From the NCBI RefSeq assembly GCF_016907335.1, contig NZ_JAFBBT010000001.1:3162001-3226000 (forward strand): a stretch of 64,000 nt of DNA, in the 5' to 3' direction. The notes beneath the pieces were generated by a model. The model was not told where the DNA came from, did not search any database, and was given only the letters and a program-made list of their open reading frames with translations. Source of the DNA: Curtobacterium herbarum (lineage in GTDB: Bacteria; Actinomycetota; Actinomycetes; Actinomycetales; Microbacteriaceae). This document shows, in pieces, positions 36,984 to 44,993 of the stretch. The position numbers were made by a program, and so were the translations under genes. How positions within the stretch are numbered: position 1 is the first letter of the stretch; each line of letters begins with the position of its first letter.

Positions 36984-37672
36984 CGGGCTGCCCACAGCAG
37001 GCCGCGCTCGATGATGGTGCGGACCGGCTGCGACTCGACGATCTCGATCCGGTGCCCGGGTGCCGAGACGAAGATGCGCCCCTCGCCCCACTGCCGTGTC
37101 CAGATCGCGGGCGCGGTCACGGGACGGTTCCACGCGTCCCAGGCACGGGCCTCCTGGGTGGTGGTGGCGAGGACGTCGTCGTACTCGTCGCTGAGCACCC
37201 AGTACTGCTCGCTGACCAGGTCGAAGTCGTCGATGCCCTGCATGATCGGGTGTTCGCGGCCGAGGTCGGTGACGTGCACGGTGTACGGGATGTAGTTGTC
37301 CGACTGCTCGCCCACCCGCTCGTCCGGGTGCTTGCCCGCGTGGTGGGCGAACTGGCCGCCGATCATGTGCAGGTAGTCGGCGTTGTCCCGGTACGAGTCC
37401 GCGATGCCGCCGTGCCAGCCGGCCATCCCGGTGCCGGCGAGGACCGCGCGCTGCAGGCCGTCGAACTCCTCCTTCGCGATGGTCGACATGGTGTTGACCT
37501 GCACGATGAGGTCGATCGTGTCCATCACGGCCGGGTCGGCGTAGACGGCGGTGCCCTCCTCGACGCGGACGTCGAACCCGTTCTCGCGGAGGAAGGGGAT
37601 GAAGAGCTCGGTGGTCTCGACGGGCATGTGCCCGTCCCAACCGCCGCGGACGACGAGTGCCTGGCGTTGCAT
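36980..37672 (-). CDS. ThuA domain protein (trehalose-utilisation type)
   Basis: ATG 37672 lies downstream of AGGAG. The 230-residue glutamine-amidotransferase-like protein has the ThuA pattern: ALVVRGGWDGHMP, GTGMAGWHGGIADSYRDN, FAHHAGKH, and the C-terminal WTRQWGEGRIFVSAPGH. ThuA proteins occur in sugar catabolic operons, with a proposed role in keto-sugar metabolism. Flanked by two Gfo/Idh enzymes in the same operon, consistent with oxidative sugar breakdown. Confidence 0.9.
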   Translation of the reverse strand: MQRQALVVRGGWDGHMPVETTELFIPFLRENGFDVRVEEGTAVYADPAVMDTIDLIVQVNTMSTIAKEEFDGLQRAVLAGTGMAGWHGGIADSYRDNADYLHMIGGQFAHHAGKHPDERVGEQSDNYIPYTVHVTDLGREHPIMQGIDDFDLVSEQYWVLSDEYDDVLATTTQEARAWDAWNRPVTAPAIWTRQWGEGRIFVSAPGHRIEIVESQPVRTIIERGLLWAAR

Positions 37673-37707
37673 CGGTGCTGCTCCTGTGGTCGAGCGGACG
37701 GGTGAGG

Positions 37708-38901
37708 TCATCGGGTGGGGATCGGGGTCCAAGCGCTGCCGGCGGCGGCGCTCCGCTGCACGGCGTCCAGGACGTCCTGCACGTGCAGCCCGACGGCGAA
37801 GGACGGCTCGGGCTGCTGCCCGGTGGTGATCGCCGTGACGAAGTCGACGACCTCGTGGACGAAGGTGTGCTCGTAGCCGATCGGGTGTCCGGTCGGCCAC
37901 CAGTTCGCCATGTACGGGTGCTCCGGCTCGGTGACGAGGACCCGGCGGAACCCCTGCTCCCCCGCGGGTGCGTCCGTGTCGTACACGCGGAGTTCGTTCA
38001 GGGCCTCGAGGTCGAAGGCGATCGCCCCGGTGGACCCGCTGATCTCGATCGTCAGGCCGTTCTTCCGCCCGGTCGCGTACCGGGTGGCCTCGAACGTGGC
38101 GACGGTCCCGCCCGGCCGGGCCGCGCCTCCCGTCAGTCGACCCGTGAACCAGGCGGCGTCGTCGACGGTGACCTGCCCGCGCTGGTCGGAGGCGGTGCCG
38201 GACAGGCCGACACCGTCGGCGAGCAGCGGGCGCTCGTGCACGAACGTCTCGAGCGTGCCGCTGACCGTGCCGAGCGTCGCGCCGGTGATGTGTTCGACGA
38301 GGTCCACGGCGTGCGCGCCGATGTCGCCGAGCGAGCCGGACCCGGCGAGCGCTGCGTCCAGCCGCCAGGTCATCGGGCCGTCGGCGTCGGTGAGCCAGTC
38401 CTGCAGGTACAGGGCGCGGGCGTGGCGGACCTCGCCGATGCGGCCGGCCTGGACGAGCTGGCGGGCGAACGCCAGGGCGGGGACGCGCCGGTAGCTGAAG
38501 CCGACCATCGAGCGGATCCCGCGCGCGGCGGCCGATTCGGCGGCGGCGACCATGGCCTCCGCCTCGGCGACGGTGTTGGCGAGCGGCTTCTCGCAGAGGA
38601 CGTGCTTGCCGGCCGCCAGCGCTGCGATCGCGACCTCGACGTGCGAGGAGCCGGGCGAGCAGACGTCGACGACGTCGATGTCCGGGTCCTCGACGACACG
38701 GCGCCAGTCGGTCTCGGCGCGCTGCCAGCCGAAGCGGGCGCGGGCGGCCTCGGTGCGTTCCGGGTCGCGGCCGACGACGACGGTCATCTCGGGCTCGCGG
38801 TCGAGCGGGAAGAAGCGCGGGGCGACCCGCCAGGCCTGCGAGTGCGCGGCCCCCATGAAGCCGTGTCCCACCATCGCGACCCGCAACCGGTCCTCCGTCA
38901 T
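37708..38901 (-). CDS. Gfo/Idh/MocA family oxidoreductase, first gene of sugar operon
   Basis: The 397-residue enzyme starts at ATG 38901. Motifs are VAMVGHGFMGAAHSQAW (dinucleotide site), GKHVLCEKPLANT (EKP Lys) and SLGDIGAHAVDLVEHITG (Asp/His of the active site). This form with GAHAVD and WWPTGHPIGYEHTFVHE is typical of sugar or inositol dehydrogenases in actinobacterial operons. TAGCGT about 40 bases upstream may be its -10 box. ThuA starts 35 bases after its stop. Confidence 0.9.
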   Translation of the reverse strand: MTEDRLRVAMVGHGFMGAAHSQAWRVAPRFFPLDREPEMTVVVGRDPERTEAARARFGWQRAETDWRRVVEDPDIDVVDVCSPGSSHVEVAIAALAAGKHVLCEKPLANTVAEAEAMVAAAESAAARGIRSMVGFSYRRVPALAFARQLVQAGRIGEVRHARALYLQDWLTDADGPMTWRLDAALAGSGSLGDIGAHAVDLVEHITGATLGTVSGTLETFVHERPLLADGVGLSGTASDQRGQVTVDDAAWFTGRLTGGAARPGGTVATFEATRYATGRKNGLTIEISGSTGAIAFDLEALNELRVYDTDAPAGEQGFRRVLVTEPEHPYMANWWPTGHPIGYEHTFVHEVVDFVTAITTGQQPEPSFAVGLHVQDVLDAVQRSAAAGSAWTPIPTR

Positions 38902-39030
38902 CGCATGCTCCCTCGCATCGTGCGTCCGACGACGACGCTACGGACGCTCGGGTGGCCGGGACAAGCCGGACGGGAGGATCGGAAAACTTTCGTGGGACCG
39001 GTCGCGCCCGCGCGTGGCCGGGCCGGCCGC

Positions 39031-39879
39031 TCAGTCGCGGGTGGCGACGATGGTGAAGGTGGTCGGGATCCGGTCGCGGTCCGCGGCGGGCCACACCCAG
39101 TCGCCGCCCGCCGCCTGCTCCATCCGTGGGCTGAACCGCCACGGCAGCGTGCGGCCCTCGTCGAGTCGGCGGAGGCGCAGGCCGGCCCCGAGCAGGGCGT
39201 TGACGATCTCGGACAGCGGGTGCGGCCACTCGTAGGTCCGGGTCCTGGCCACTGTGCCGTCGCCCGCGTAGGTGCTGGCGTCGTCCCACTGCTGGGCGGT
39301 GCCGTCCGGGAAGTACCGGTGGCGGGTGACGAGCTCGTCGGCGGCCTCGTCGAGCGCGAACAGGGCCGGGTGGCCGTCGCGGATGAAGAAGACGCCGCCG
39401 GGTCGGAGCAGTCCGGCGACCTGTGCGGCCCACCGGTCGAGGTCCGCCAGCCAGCAGATCGTGCCGATGCTCGTGTAGACGACGTCGAAGTCCCCGGTGA
39501 CCGCGGCCCGGGCGTCGAGGACGTCGGCCTCCACCCAGGTGACGTCGACGGCGGAGCGCTCGGCCAGGGCGGCGGCGGACACCAGCGCCGGGTGGGAGAA
39601 GTCGACGCCGGTGACGCGGGCGCCCTCGCGGGCGAGCGAGACGGTGTCGGTGCCGATGTGGCACTGCAGGTGGCACAGGTCGAGTCCGGCGAGCGAACCG
39701 CCCGGCAGCCACGGGGTGAGCACCGGGAGGTCCTGCCGGACGACGTCGGAACGGTGCGCCGGGTCGGCGTAGGCGTCGAGCCCGTAGGCGCCCTCGTGGA
39801 TGGGCACGCGGTCGTCCCAGTTGGCGCGGTTCGTGTCGCGGGCGTGCTCCCAGTCGACGTCGACGTGGTCCATGCTCAT
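39031..39879 (-). CDS. Class I SAM-dependent methyltransferase
   Basis: The 282-residue protein starts at ATG 39879; a second in-frame ATG lies two codons later. Motif I is AGLDLCHLQCHIGTDT, followed by VTGVDFSHPALVSA (motif II, SAM ribose) and FDVVYTSIGTICWL (motif IV). The N-terminal NRANWDDRVPIHEGAY resembles small-molecule methyltransferases. ACCCTA (39887-39892), read TAGGGT on the coding strand, sits 7 bases before the start. Substrate unknown. Confidence 0.87.
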   Translation of the reverse strand: MSMDHVDVDWEHARDTNRANWDDRVPIHEGAYGLDAYADPAHRSDVVRQDLPVLTPWLPGGSLAGLDLCHLQCHIGTDTVSLAREGARVTGVDFSHPALVSAAALAERSAVDVTWVEADVLDARAAVTGDFDVVYTSIGTICWLADLDRWAAQVAGLLRPGGVFFIRDGHPALFALDEAADELVTRHRYFPDGTAQQWDDASTYAGDGTVARTRTYEWPHPLSEIVNALLGAGLRLRRLDEGRTLPWRFSPRMEQAAGGDWVWPAADRDRIPTTFTIVATRD

Positions 39880-39922
39880 GCGCCCGACCCTAGCGAGCCG
39901 TACGTCCCCGCCGCGACCCGGC

Positions 39923-39976
39923 CAGCGGTCGTGGCCGGTCCAGCCGTCGCGGCCGGTCCGGCGGTCGCGGCCGCCG
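39923..39976. repeat. Three imperfect 18-bp tandem repeats
   Basis: Units like CAGCGGTCGTGGCCGGTC start at 39923, 39941 and 39959 between the methyltransferase start and the 3' end of the next minus-strand gene. Confidence 0.7.
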
Positions 39977-40348
39977 TCAGACCAGGTCGGCCGCGACGTC
40001 CGCGGCGGTGATCCCGACGGTGTCCTCGACGAGCCGGACGACCACCGTGATGGTGTCCGGGCGCGGGCCGGGCTCGGCGTCCACGACGGAGCGGATGCGT
40101 TCGCCGACCGCGCGCACCGTCTCGGTCGCCGGCCGGGCCCCGTCGACCGCGACCTCGGCCGTGATCCGGACGGCCCCGTCGCCGCGGTGCACGTCCACCA
40201 TCGTCCCCGGGTCGCGGATCTCGAGCTGCGCCGCGACGACGTCCGCCGCGACCTGCACGAGGGACTGCGCGGGGAACACGTGGCCGACGCCGTCCGTCGC
40301 GCGGGCGACGTCGGTCAAGCGGCGGGACAGCTCCTGGTCGTCGGTCAC
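39977..40348 (-). CDS. Small Asp23-like protein, third gene of the sigma operon
   Basis: GTG 40348 lies after AGGAG and inside a GTGA overlap with the preceding Asp23-family gene. The 123 residues alternate strands and helices (VRITAEVAVDG, TITVVVRLVEDTVG) as in Asp23/Gls24 proteins but lack the strongest family signature, so it is a diverged member at best. Its place in a sigma factor operon suggests an envelope-stress role (inference). Confidence 0.62.
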   Translation of the reverse strand: MTDDQELSRRLTDVARATDGVGHVFPAQSLVQVAADVVAAQLEIRDPGTMVDVHRGDGAVRITAEVAVDGARPATETVRAVGERIRSVVDAEPGPRPDTITVVVRLVEDTVGITAADVAADLV

Positions 40349-40971
40349 GGGTGCTCCTGGGGGACGTAGACGTCGTCGAAGGTGACGTCGATCTGCTCGA
40401 TGACGAGTTCGGTGTGCCGGGTGAGGACGTCGGCCACCCGTCGACGGAGGCGCTCGGCGGTCTCGTCGGCGACCTGCCCGTACGCGATCGCCGCGGTCAG
40501 GTCGACCGTGATCGGTGTCCCCGGCGTCGAGACGTCGCCGGTCAGGGTGCAGCGTCCCATCACGATCCCGCCGGTGGTGTCGCCGGCGCGACGGACCAGG
40601 TTGCGGACCGCGGCCTCGGTGAGCGTGAGCCGGAGCCGGGGGTCCGGGTGGCTGACCGGGACGTCGCGGCCGGAGGTGATCTCGGCCCGGATGGTGGCGA
40701 GGAGGCCGTCGATCCAGGCGTCCTCGCGGGCGGGGTCGGGGTCCGTGTCGGCCCGGCGCTGCATGGCGCCGACCGACAGTTCGCGGAGGCGCTGCATGTT
40801 CGACAGGGCGAGGCGGCAGGCGGCCGAGGACTCGATGTCGGGGTCACGCGGGGTGCGGCCGCGGTCCAGGTACTCCGCGAGCTCGTCGAAGGTGTGGCCG
40901 TCGAGGTCGGCATCGGGCAGACCGTCGGCGGGCAGGGCGTCCGCGGGCAGGGTCTGGTCGTCGTCGCTCAT
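40345..40971 (-). CDS. Asp23/Gls24 family envelope stress protein
   Basis: The 208-residue protein starts at ATG 40971, overlapping the sigma factor stop as ATGA. The first 110 residues are acidic and helical (HTFDELAEYLDRGRTPRDP). The C-terminal half matches Asp23: TPITVDLTAAIAYGQVADE, then an amphipathic helix and VIEQIDVTFDDVYVP. Asp23-type proteins associate with the membrane and respond to alkaline or cell-wall stress. The first half resembles the helical segment that follows sigma genes in related operons and could contact the sigma factor. Confidence 0.8.
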   Translation of the reverse strand: MSDDDQTLPADALPADGLPDADLDGHTFDELAEYLDRGRTPRDPDIESSAACRLALSNMQRLRELSVGAMQRRADTDPDPAREDAWIDGLLATIRAEITSGRDVPVSHPDPRLRLTLTEAAVRNLVRRAGDTTGGIVMGRCTLTGDVSTPGTPITVDLTAAIAYGQVADETAERLRRRVADVLTRHTELVIEQIDVTFDDVYVPQEHP

Positions 40972-41525
40972 CGCCACGCCTCCATCTCCCGGAGCAGGAA
41001 CTGCCGTGCCCGAGCGAGGAGCCCTCGGACCGTCGAGACCGGCAGCTCCAGCGCCTCGCTGATCTCCTGGTAGCTGTACCCGGCCGTCTCCCGCAACAGC
41101 CAGCAGCGACGCTGGTCGGCAGGGAGCCGGTCCAGCGCAGCCCACATCGCGTCGAGCTGCAGCCGCGCCTCGACGATACGCTCCGGGCTCTGTGCCGGGT
41201 CGGCCGGCCGTTCGTACCCGTCGATGTCGTCGTGGTGCCGGCGTCGACGCAGGCGGTCGATGGCCTTGCGGGTGACGATCTGCATCATCCACGGCCGGAA
41301 GTGGGCGGGGGTGTCGAGGTCCGACAGGCGGCGCCACCCGGTGAGGAACGACTCCTGCACGACGTCGTCGGACTCGACGTTCGACCCGAGCATCTGCTCG
41401 GCGTAGACGCGCATCAGCGGACCGTGACGGCGGGCGAGGACCGCGAAGGACGGCACGTCGCCGTCGGCGGCACGCACGACGAGCGTCGAGTCCTCGGCGC
41501 GGCCGAGCGGGTCGTCGTCGGTCAT
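40968..41525 (-). CDS. RNA polymerase sigma factor, ECF-like
   Basis: ATG 41525 follows GGAAGG by 5 bases. The 185 residues have region 2 (SNVESDDVVQESFLTGWRR, then FRPWMMQIVTRKAIDRLR) and region 4 (LPADQRRCWLLRETAGYSY, then EISEALELPVSTVRGLLAR), without regions 1 and 3, as in ECF sigma factors. No classical anti-sigma gene adjoins it. Instead two Asp23-like genes follow with 4-base overlaps, so the operon may sense and answer envelope stress. Confidence 0.92.
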   Translation of the reverse strand: MTDDDPLGRAEDSTLVVRAADGDVPSFAVLARRHGPLMRVYAEQMLGSNVESDDVVQESFLTGWRRLSDLDTPAHFRPWMMQIVTRKAIDRLRRRRHHDDIDGYERPADPAQSPERIVEARLQLDAMWAALDRLPADQRRCWLLRETAGYSYQEISEALELPVSTVRGLLARARQFLLREMEAWR

Positions 41526-41640
41526 CCGCACCTTCCGTGGTCCAGGACCGTCCGCGCTCCACGGACGGCGGCCGTCCGGGTCGACGGCCGCATCCGAGCA
41601 TGCACCGTCATCCCCGGAAGCGCCCGCGCGCAGCCGGTTC

Positions 41641-41669
41641 GTGACGGAACGGCCCGTCGACTCGTCTCA
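41641..41669 (+). promoter_or_regulatory. Candidate promoter motif shared with the Asp23 gene, copy 1
   Basis: GTGACGGAACG (41641-41651) and CGTCTCA (41663-41669) lie 30 bases before the small gene at 41699. The same pair recurs at 42089-42117. GAAC and CGTC words are typical of ECF promoters, but the spacing here (11-12 bases) is shorter than usual. Confidence 0.4.
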
Positions 41670-41698
41670 CTGGAGGACCGCACGACAGGAAGCAGACG

Positions 41699-41950
41699 AT
41701 GCACGACCGATCGACCGCCGTTCTCCGGCTCGAGACGCCCCACGAAGCGCCCGACGAAGCACCCGACGCCGCGCCCCGCGACCCATCCCGCGGAGGCCCG
41801 ACACCGGACGACGACCGCTGCCCGAGCCGCTTCGACCGCTGGCACTGCGGGTTGCAGCAGGGGCACGCCGGGCTCCACGTCGCCGAGGAGCAGCAGGGTC
41901 GGACCACCTGGAACGACGCCCTGGACGGCCGCGACCTCAGCGCTCTCTGA
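41699..41950 (+). CDS. Small Cys/His-containing protein (83 aa)
   Basis: ATG 41699 follows AGGAAG. The first 45 residues are acidic and Pro-rich with EAPDEAPDAAP repeats. The second half has CPSRFDRWHCGLQQGHAGLHV, a Cys/His pattern seen in short actinobacterial proteins of unknown function, perhaps a small metal site. It is divergent from the sigma operon. Confidence 0.6.
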   Translation: MHDRSTAVLRLETPHEAPDEAPDAAPRDPSRGGPTPDDDRCPSRFDRWHCGLQQGHAGLHVAEEQQGRTTWNDALDGRDLSAL

Positions 41951-42088
41951 CCCCGACGCGTGGTGCCGGACGGCGAACAGCGGGAGACGGTTCCCGAACG
42001 CCCGGGCCGCCCGATCGGGCCGTCGGGGGACAAGGGGCCAGCCGGTTGACGCACTTCCTGGAACGCTGCTGGAAGTCGTGACGGCGCC

Positions 42089-42117
42089 GTGACGAACGTC
42101 CTCTCCAGCCCGTCTCA
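42089..42117 (+). promoter_or_regulatory. Candidate promoter motif shared with the small gene, copy 2
   Basis: GTGACGAACG (42089-42098) and CGTCTCA (42111-42117) precede the Asp23 gene by about 55 bases and repeat the arrangement at 41641-41669. The rest of the 222-base gap before the Asp23 gene shows nothing else clear. Confidence 0.4.
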
Positions 42118-42172
42118 TCCGTGAACAGCACCCGCTGGGAACGCCCGGCGGGCCATTCGGAAGGAGACAGCA

Positions 42173-42619
42173 ATGGCCGACACCACCACCCCCGACACCC
42201 TCGCCACCAGCGCGAAGAACACGGGCACCCACGCCGCCTCGGGCAAGACCGTCATCGACGACACCGTCGTCTCGAAGGTCGCCGGCATCGCCGCCCGCGA
42301 GGTCAACGGCGTGCACGGCCTCGGCGGCGGTGCCGCCCGTGCCATCGGCGCGATCCGCGACGCCATCGGCCAGCGCGACCTCGGTCAGGGCGTCAAGGTC
42401 GAGGTCGGCGAGAAGCAGGTCGCCGCCGACATCACGATCGTCGCCGAGTACCCGGTGAAGCTGCAGCAGGTCGCCGAGGGCGTCCGCTCGTCGGTCTCCC
42501 GCGCGCTCGAGCAGATCGTCGGCATGGAGGTCGCCGAGGTCAACGTCACCATCCAGGACGTCTACATCCCGGGTGACGACGACGACAACGACGAGAAGAA
42601 GGAATCGCGGGTCGAGTAG
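42173..42619 (+). CDS. Asp23/Gls24 family envelope stress response protein
   Basis: ATG 42173 follows AAGGAGA. The 148 residues contain the full Asp23 domain: GKTVIDDTVVSKVAGIAARE with the family's V-x-x-IAA start, VNGVHGLGGGAARAIGAI, VAADITIVAEYPVKL, and EVAEVNVTIQDVYIP. The last 14 residues are strongly acidic then mixed charged (GDDDDNDEKKE). It is the clearest Asp23 member in the window and lies across from the sigma/Asp23 operon. Confidence 0.93.
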   Translation: MADTTTPDTLATSAKNTGTHAASGKTVIDDTVVSKVAGIAAREVNGVHGLGGGAARAIGAIRDAIGQRDLGQGVKVEVGEKQVAADITIVAEYPVKLQQVAEGVRSSVSRALEQIVGMEVAEVNVTIQDVYIPGDDDDNDEKKESRVE

Positions 42620-42629
42620 CCGCGCACGC

Positions 42630-42656
42630 GGGGCGGCACCACGACGGTGCCGCCCC
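42630..42656. terminator. 11-bp hairpin after Asp23 gene
   Basis: GGGGCGGCACC (42630-42640) pairs perfectly with 42646-42656 around loop ACGAC, 11 bases after the stop codon. Confidence 0.75.
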
Positions 42657-42740
42657 GACCCTCACCGCGGTCGACCGACCGGGTGACGCGGGACCGGCCG
42701 ACCGGCCGTGCTCGGAGCACCACCGACAAGGAGTACCCCC

Positions 42741-42941
42741 ATGCGCAACCGCCTCATCGTCACCGGTGTGATCACCCTCATCGGCTTCTTCCTGGGCTCC
42801 CGGTCCAACCGACCGGTCGTGCAGAACGGGAAGAAGTCGAAGCGCGAGACCGCCCGCCGGATCTGGAACGACCCCCGCGCCCGCAAGGGACGCAAGAAGC
42901 TCGGCGAGAAGCTCGTCAAGGCCGCCCGCAACCGCCGCTGA
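42741..42941 (+). CDS. Small membrane-anchored basic protein (66 aa)
   Basis: ATG 42741 follows AAGGAG at 42728-42733. Residues 4-20 are one hydrophobic helix (RLIVTGVITLIGFFLGS). The rest is strongly basic (KKSKRETARRIWNDPRARKG), ending KAARNRR. A single helix with a cytoplasmic positive tail suggests a small membrane protein that contacts acidic lipids, nucleic acid or a partner. Its place between Asp23 and aquaporin fits an envelope-stress function (inference). Confidence 0.65.
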   Translation: MRNRLIVTGVITLIGFFLGSRSNRPVVQNGKKSKRETARRIWNDPRARKGRKKLGEKLVKAARNRR

Positions 42942-42944
42942 CCG

Positions 42945-42963
42945 CCCCCCCCCAAAAAAAAAA
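42945..42963. repeat. C9-A10 homopolymer pair
   Basis: Nine C are directly followed by ten A, unusual in this GC-rich sequence. It lies 3 bases after the stop of the small basic protein and 50 bases before the aquaporin start. Confidence 0.85.
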
Positions 42964-43012
42964 GCACAGCCCCGCACCACACCGCACCGAGAGACCAGCG
43001 AGAGGAACACCA

Positions 43013-43804
43013 GTGGCCCGCGATCGTGAACCCGTCAGCACGTCGACCTCCGAGCAGCGTCGAGAAGACGCTGCCGCCTGGTCACCCACTGCCCGGTACC
43101 TGGCCGAGTTCTTCGGCACCTTCCTGCTCGTCCTGGGCGGTGTCGGCACGGCACTGTTTACCGCCGGGTTCCCGAGCACGACGGACAACCAGACCGGCGT
43201 CGGGTTCCTCGGCGTCGCGCTGGCGTTCGGACTCTCGGTCATGGCGGGCATCGCCGCCGTCGGCCACATCTCCGGCGGGCACTTCAACCCCGCGGTGACG
43301 CTCGGACTGCTCGCGGCCGGACGCACCGACGGCCGGCACGTCCCCGGGTACCTGGTGTCCCAGGTGCTGGGTGGACTCGCGGCGACGAGCGTGATCGCGG
43401 CCGTGCTGTCCGGCAAGCAGGGGGCGTTCGCCGCGGCGGTCGACTCCGGCTTCGCGTCGAACGGCTTCGGCGCCTCGAGCCCGGGCGGCTTCGGGCTCGG
43501 GTCCGTGCTGCTCGCCGAGGCCGTGCTCACCGGTGTCTTCGTCGCCGTCATCCTGTCGGTGACGGCGAAGCAGGAGTACCAGGCGCTCGCCCCGACCGGC
43601 ATCGGCCTGACGCTCACCCTGATCCACCTGGTGAGCATCCCGATCAGCAACACCTCGGTGAACCCGGCGCGGTCGATCGCGACCGCGGTCTACGGCGGGG
43701 CGGTGCCGCTCGGGCAGCTGTGGGCGTTCATCGTCGCGCCGATCGTCGGTGGTGTCGTCGCCGGCATCGTCGTCCGCCTCGTGCGTCGGCGCGACCGGCA
43801 CTGA
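43013..43804 (+). CDS. aqpZ: Aquaporin (MIP family)
   Basis: GTG 43013, preceded by AGAGGAA, begins a 263-residue channel with a 30-residue charged N-terminus. Six helices and two NPA half-helices are visible: GHISGGHFNPAVTLG and NTSVNPARSIATAV. The residue after the second NPA is Arg, as required for water selectivity. The FNPAVT and SVNPARS forms and short loops favour a water channel (AqpZ type) over a glycerol facilitator. The stop codon lies inside a perfect 25-bp tandem duplication. Confidence 0.92.
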   Translation: MARDREPVSTSTSEQRREDAAAWSPTARYLAEFFGTFLLVLGGVGTALFTAGFPSTTDNQTGVGFLGVALAFGLSVMAGIAAVGHISGGHFNPAVTLGLLAAGRTDGRHVPGYLVSQVLGGLAATSVIAAVLSGKQGAFAAAVDSGFASNGFGASSPGGFGLGSVLLAEAVLTGVFVAVILSVTAKQEYQALAPTGIGLTLTLIHLVSIPISNTSVNPARSIATAVYGGAVPLGQLWAFIVAPIVGGVVAGIVVRLVRRRDRH

Positions 43805-43840
43805 CGGCTCGGTCCGCGACCGGCACTGACGGCTCGGTCC
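43791..43840. repeat. Perfect 25-bp tandem duplication over the aquaporin stop
   Basis: Bases 43791-43815 are repeated exactly at 43816-43840. The first copy encodes the last residues and the stop codon of the aquaporin. Confidence 0.9.
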
Positions 43841-43850
43841 GCATGCGGAT

Positions 43851-43890
43851 GACGGGAGGCGGTCGCCGGTCCGGTGGGCCGCCTCCCGTC
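43851..43890. terminator. 12-bp hairpin between convergent genes
   Basis: GACGGGAGGCGG (43851-43862) pairs with 43879-43890, two bases before the 3' end of the convergent LacI gene. Confidence 0.75.
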
Positions 43891-43891
43891 G

Positions 43892-44929
43892 TCAGCGACC
43901 TGCGTCGGGACACCCGCACGAGCGTCGGAGGACGAGCTCGCCGGGGAACAGTTCGTGCGCGTGGTCGCGATCGGTCGCCAGCAGCCGCGTGACCGCGCTC
44001 CGCGCCATCTCGTCGACCGGCTGCCGGAAGGTGGTCAGGCCCGGCCAGGCGTACTCCGCTTCCGAGGAGCCGTCGAAGGACGCGATCGCGATGTCCTCCG
44101 GCACCCGGATGCCGCGCTCGTGGAAGGCCCGCAGCACGCCCACCGCGGTCCGGTCGGACGCGACGAAGAACGCCCGCGGCGCACGACCGGGGTCCGCTGC
44201 CCGGTCGTCGACGATCCGGTGCCCGGCATCCCGACCGCCCGGGCGGGTGACCTCGGCCGCGACGAACGGCCCGGCCGGCACCCCGGCGGCGGCGCAGGCC
44301 TGCAGCCACCCGATGTACCGCGGCTCGCTCGGGTCGTCCTGACCGACGAACCCGACGGATCCGTGGCCGTGCTCGAGCAGGTGCGTCGTCGTCGCGACCG
44401 CCCCCGCGCGGAGGTCGGTGCCGAGGCTCGCGACCCCGCGCTCGCGGGTGGCGACGTTGAGGGCGATCCACGGCAGGCCGACACGGTCGAGGGCCGTGCT
44501 GTCGAGCGGGGTGTCCCCTGCCAGCACGAGCACGCCGTCGATCTGGCGCGCGGCGAACTCGCGGAACCGGGCGAGCACCTCGTCGGGGTGGAAGGACGTG
44601 GCCGTCGTGTACAGGGCGTACCCGCGGTCGCGGGCAGCAGCCTCCAGGGTGCTGGCGTACTCACCGAAGAACGGGTTGGTGAAGACGGGGTCGCTGCTGC
44701 TCGGCACGAGGAAGGCGAGCGTGTCGGCCGAGCCGGAGCGCAGGGCGCGTGCGGCCTGGTTCGGCCGGTAGCCGAGCTGTTCGACGGCGGCCAGGACCCG
44801 TTCCGCCGTCGTGGCGGCGACCGGCGCCGTGCCGTTCAGGGTGTAGCTGACGACCGCGTCGCTCACCCCGGCGAGCCGGGCGACGTCCCGTCGGGTCGCC
44901 TTCCGCGGCGTCGGCGTCCCGCCCGTCAT
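43892..44929 (-). CDS. LacI family transcriptional regulator
   Basis: The 345-residue protein starts at ATG 44929. The LacI helix-turn-helix is VARLAGVSDAVVSYTLNG. The effector domain includes PVFTNPFFGEYASTLE and IASFDGSSEAEYAWPGLTT. The end has an unusual CGC triplet (RRSCGCPDAGR), common in a subgroup of actinobacterial LacI proteins. It follows the Gfo/Idh gene by 64 bases on the same strand and probably regulates it. TAGGCT about 30 bases upstream may be a separate -10 box. Confidence 0.9.
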   Translation of the reverse strand: MTGGTPTPRKATRRDVARLAGVSDAVVSYTLNGTAPVAATTAERVLAAVEQLGYRPNQAARALRSGSADTLAFLVPSSSDPVFTNPFFGEYASTLEAAARDRGYALYTTATSFHPDEVLARFREFAARQIDGVLVLAGDTPLDSTALDRVGLPWIALNVATRERGVASLGTDLRAGAVATTTHLLEHGHGSVGFVGQDDPSEPRYIGWLQACAAAGVPAGPFVAAEVTRPGGRDAGHRIVDDRAADPGRAPRAFFVASDRTAVGVLRAFHERGIRVPEDIAIASFDGSSEAEYAWPGLTTFRQPVDEMARSAVTRLLATDRDHAHELFPGELVLRRSCGCPDAGR

Positions 44930-44993
44930 GCCCTGCTGCTCCGCACGGAGGCCAGCCTAGGGCGGCGCGCACGCGGTCGCGCCGCCCGACCGG

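Noticed and set aside
37000-37672. ThuA and oxidoreductase operon as a trehalose operon
   Set aside because: ThuA/ThuB-like pairs occur in many sugar pathways and no trehalose transporter or trehalose-specific gene is present, so the substrate is left open.
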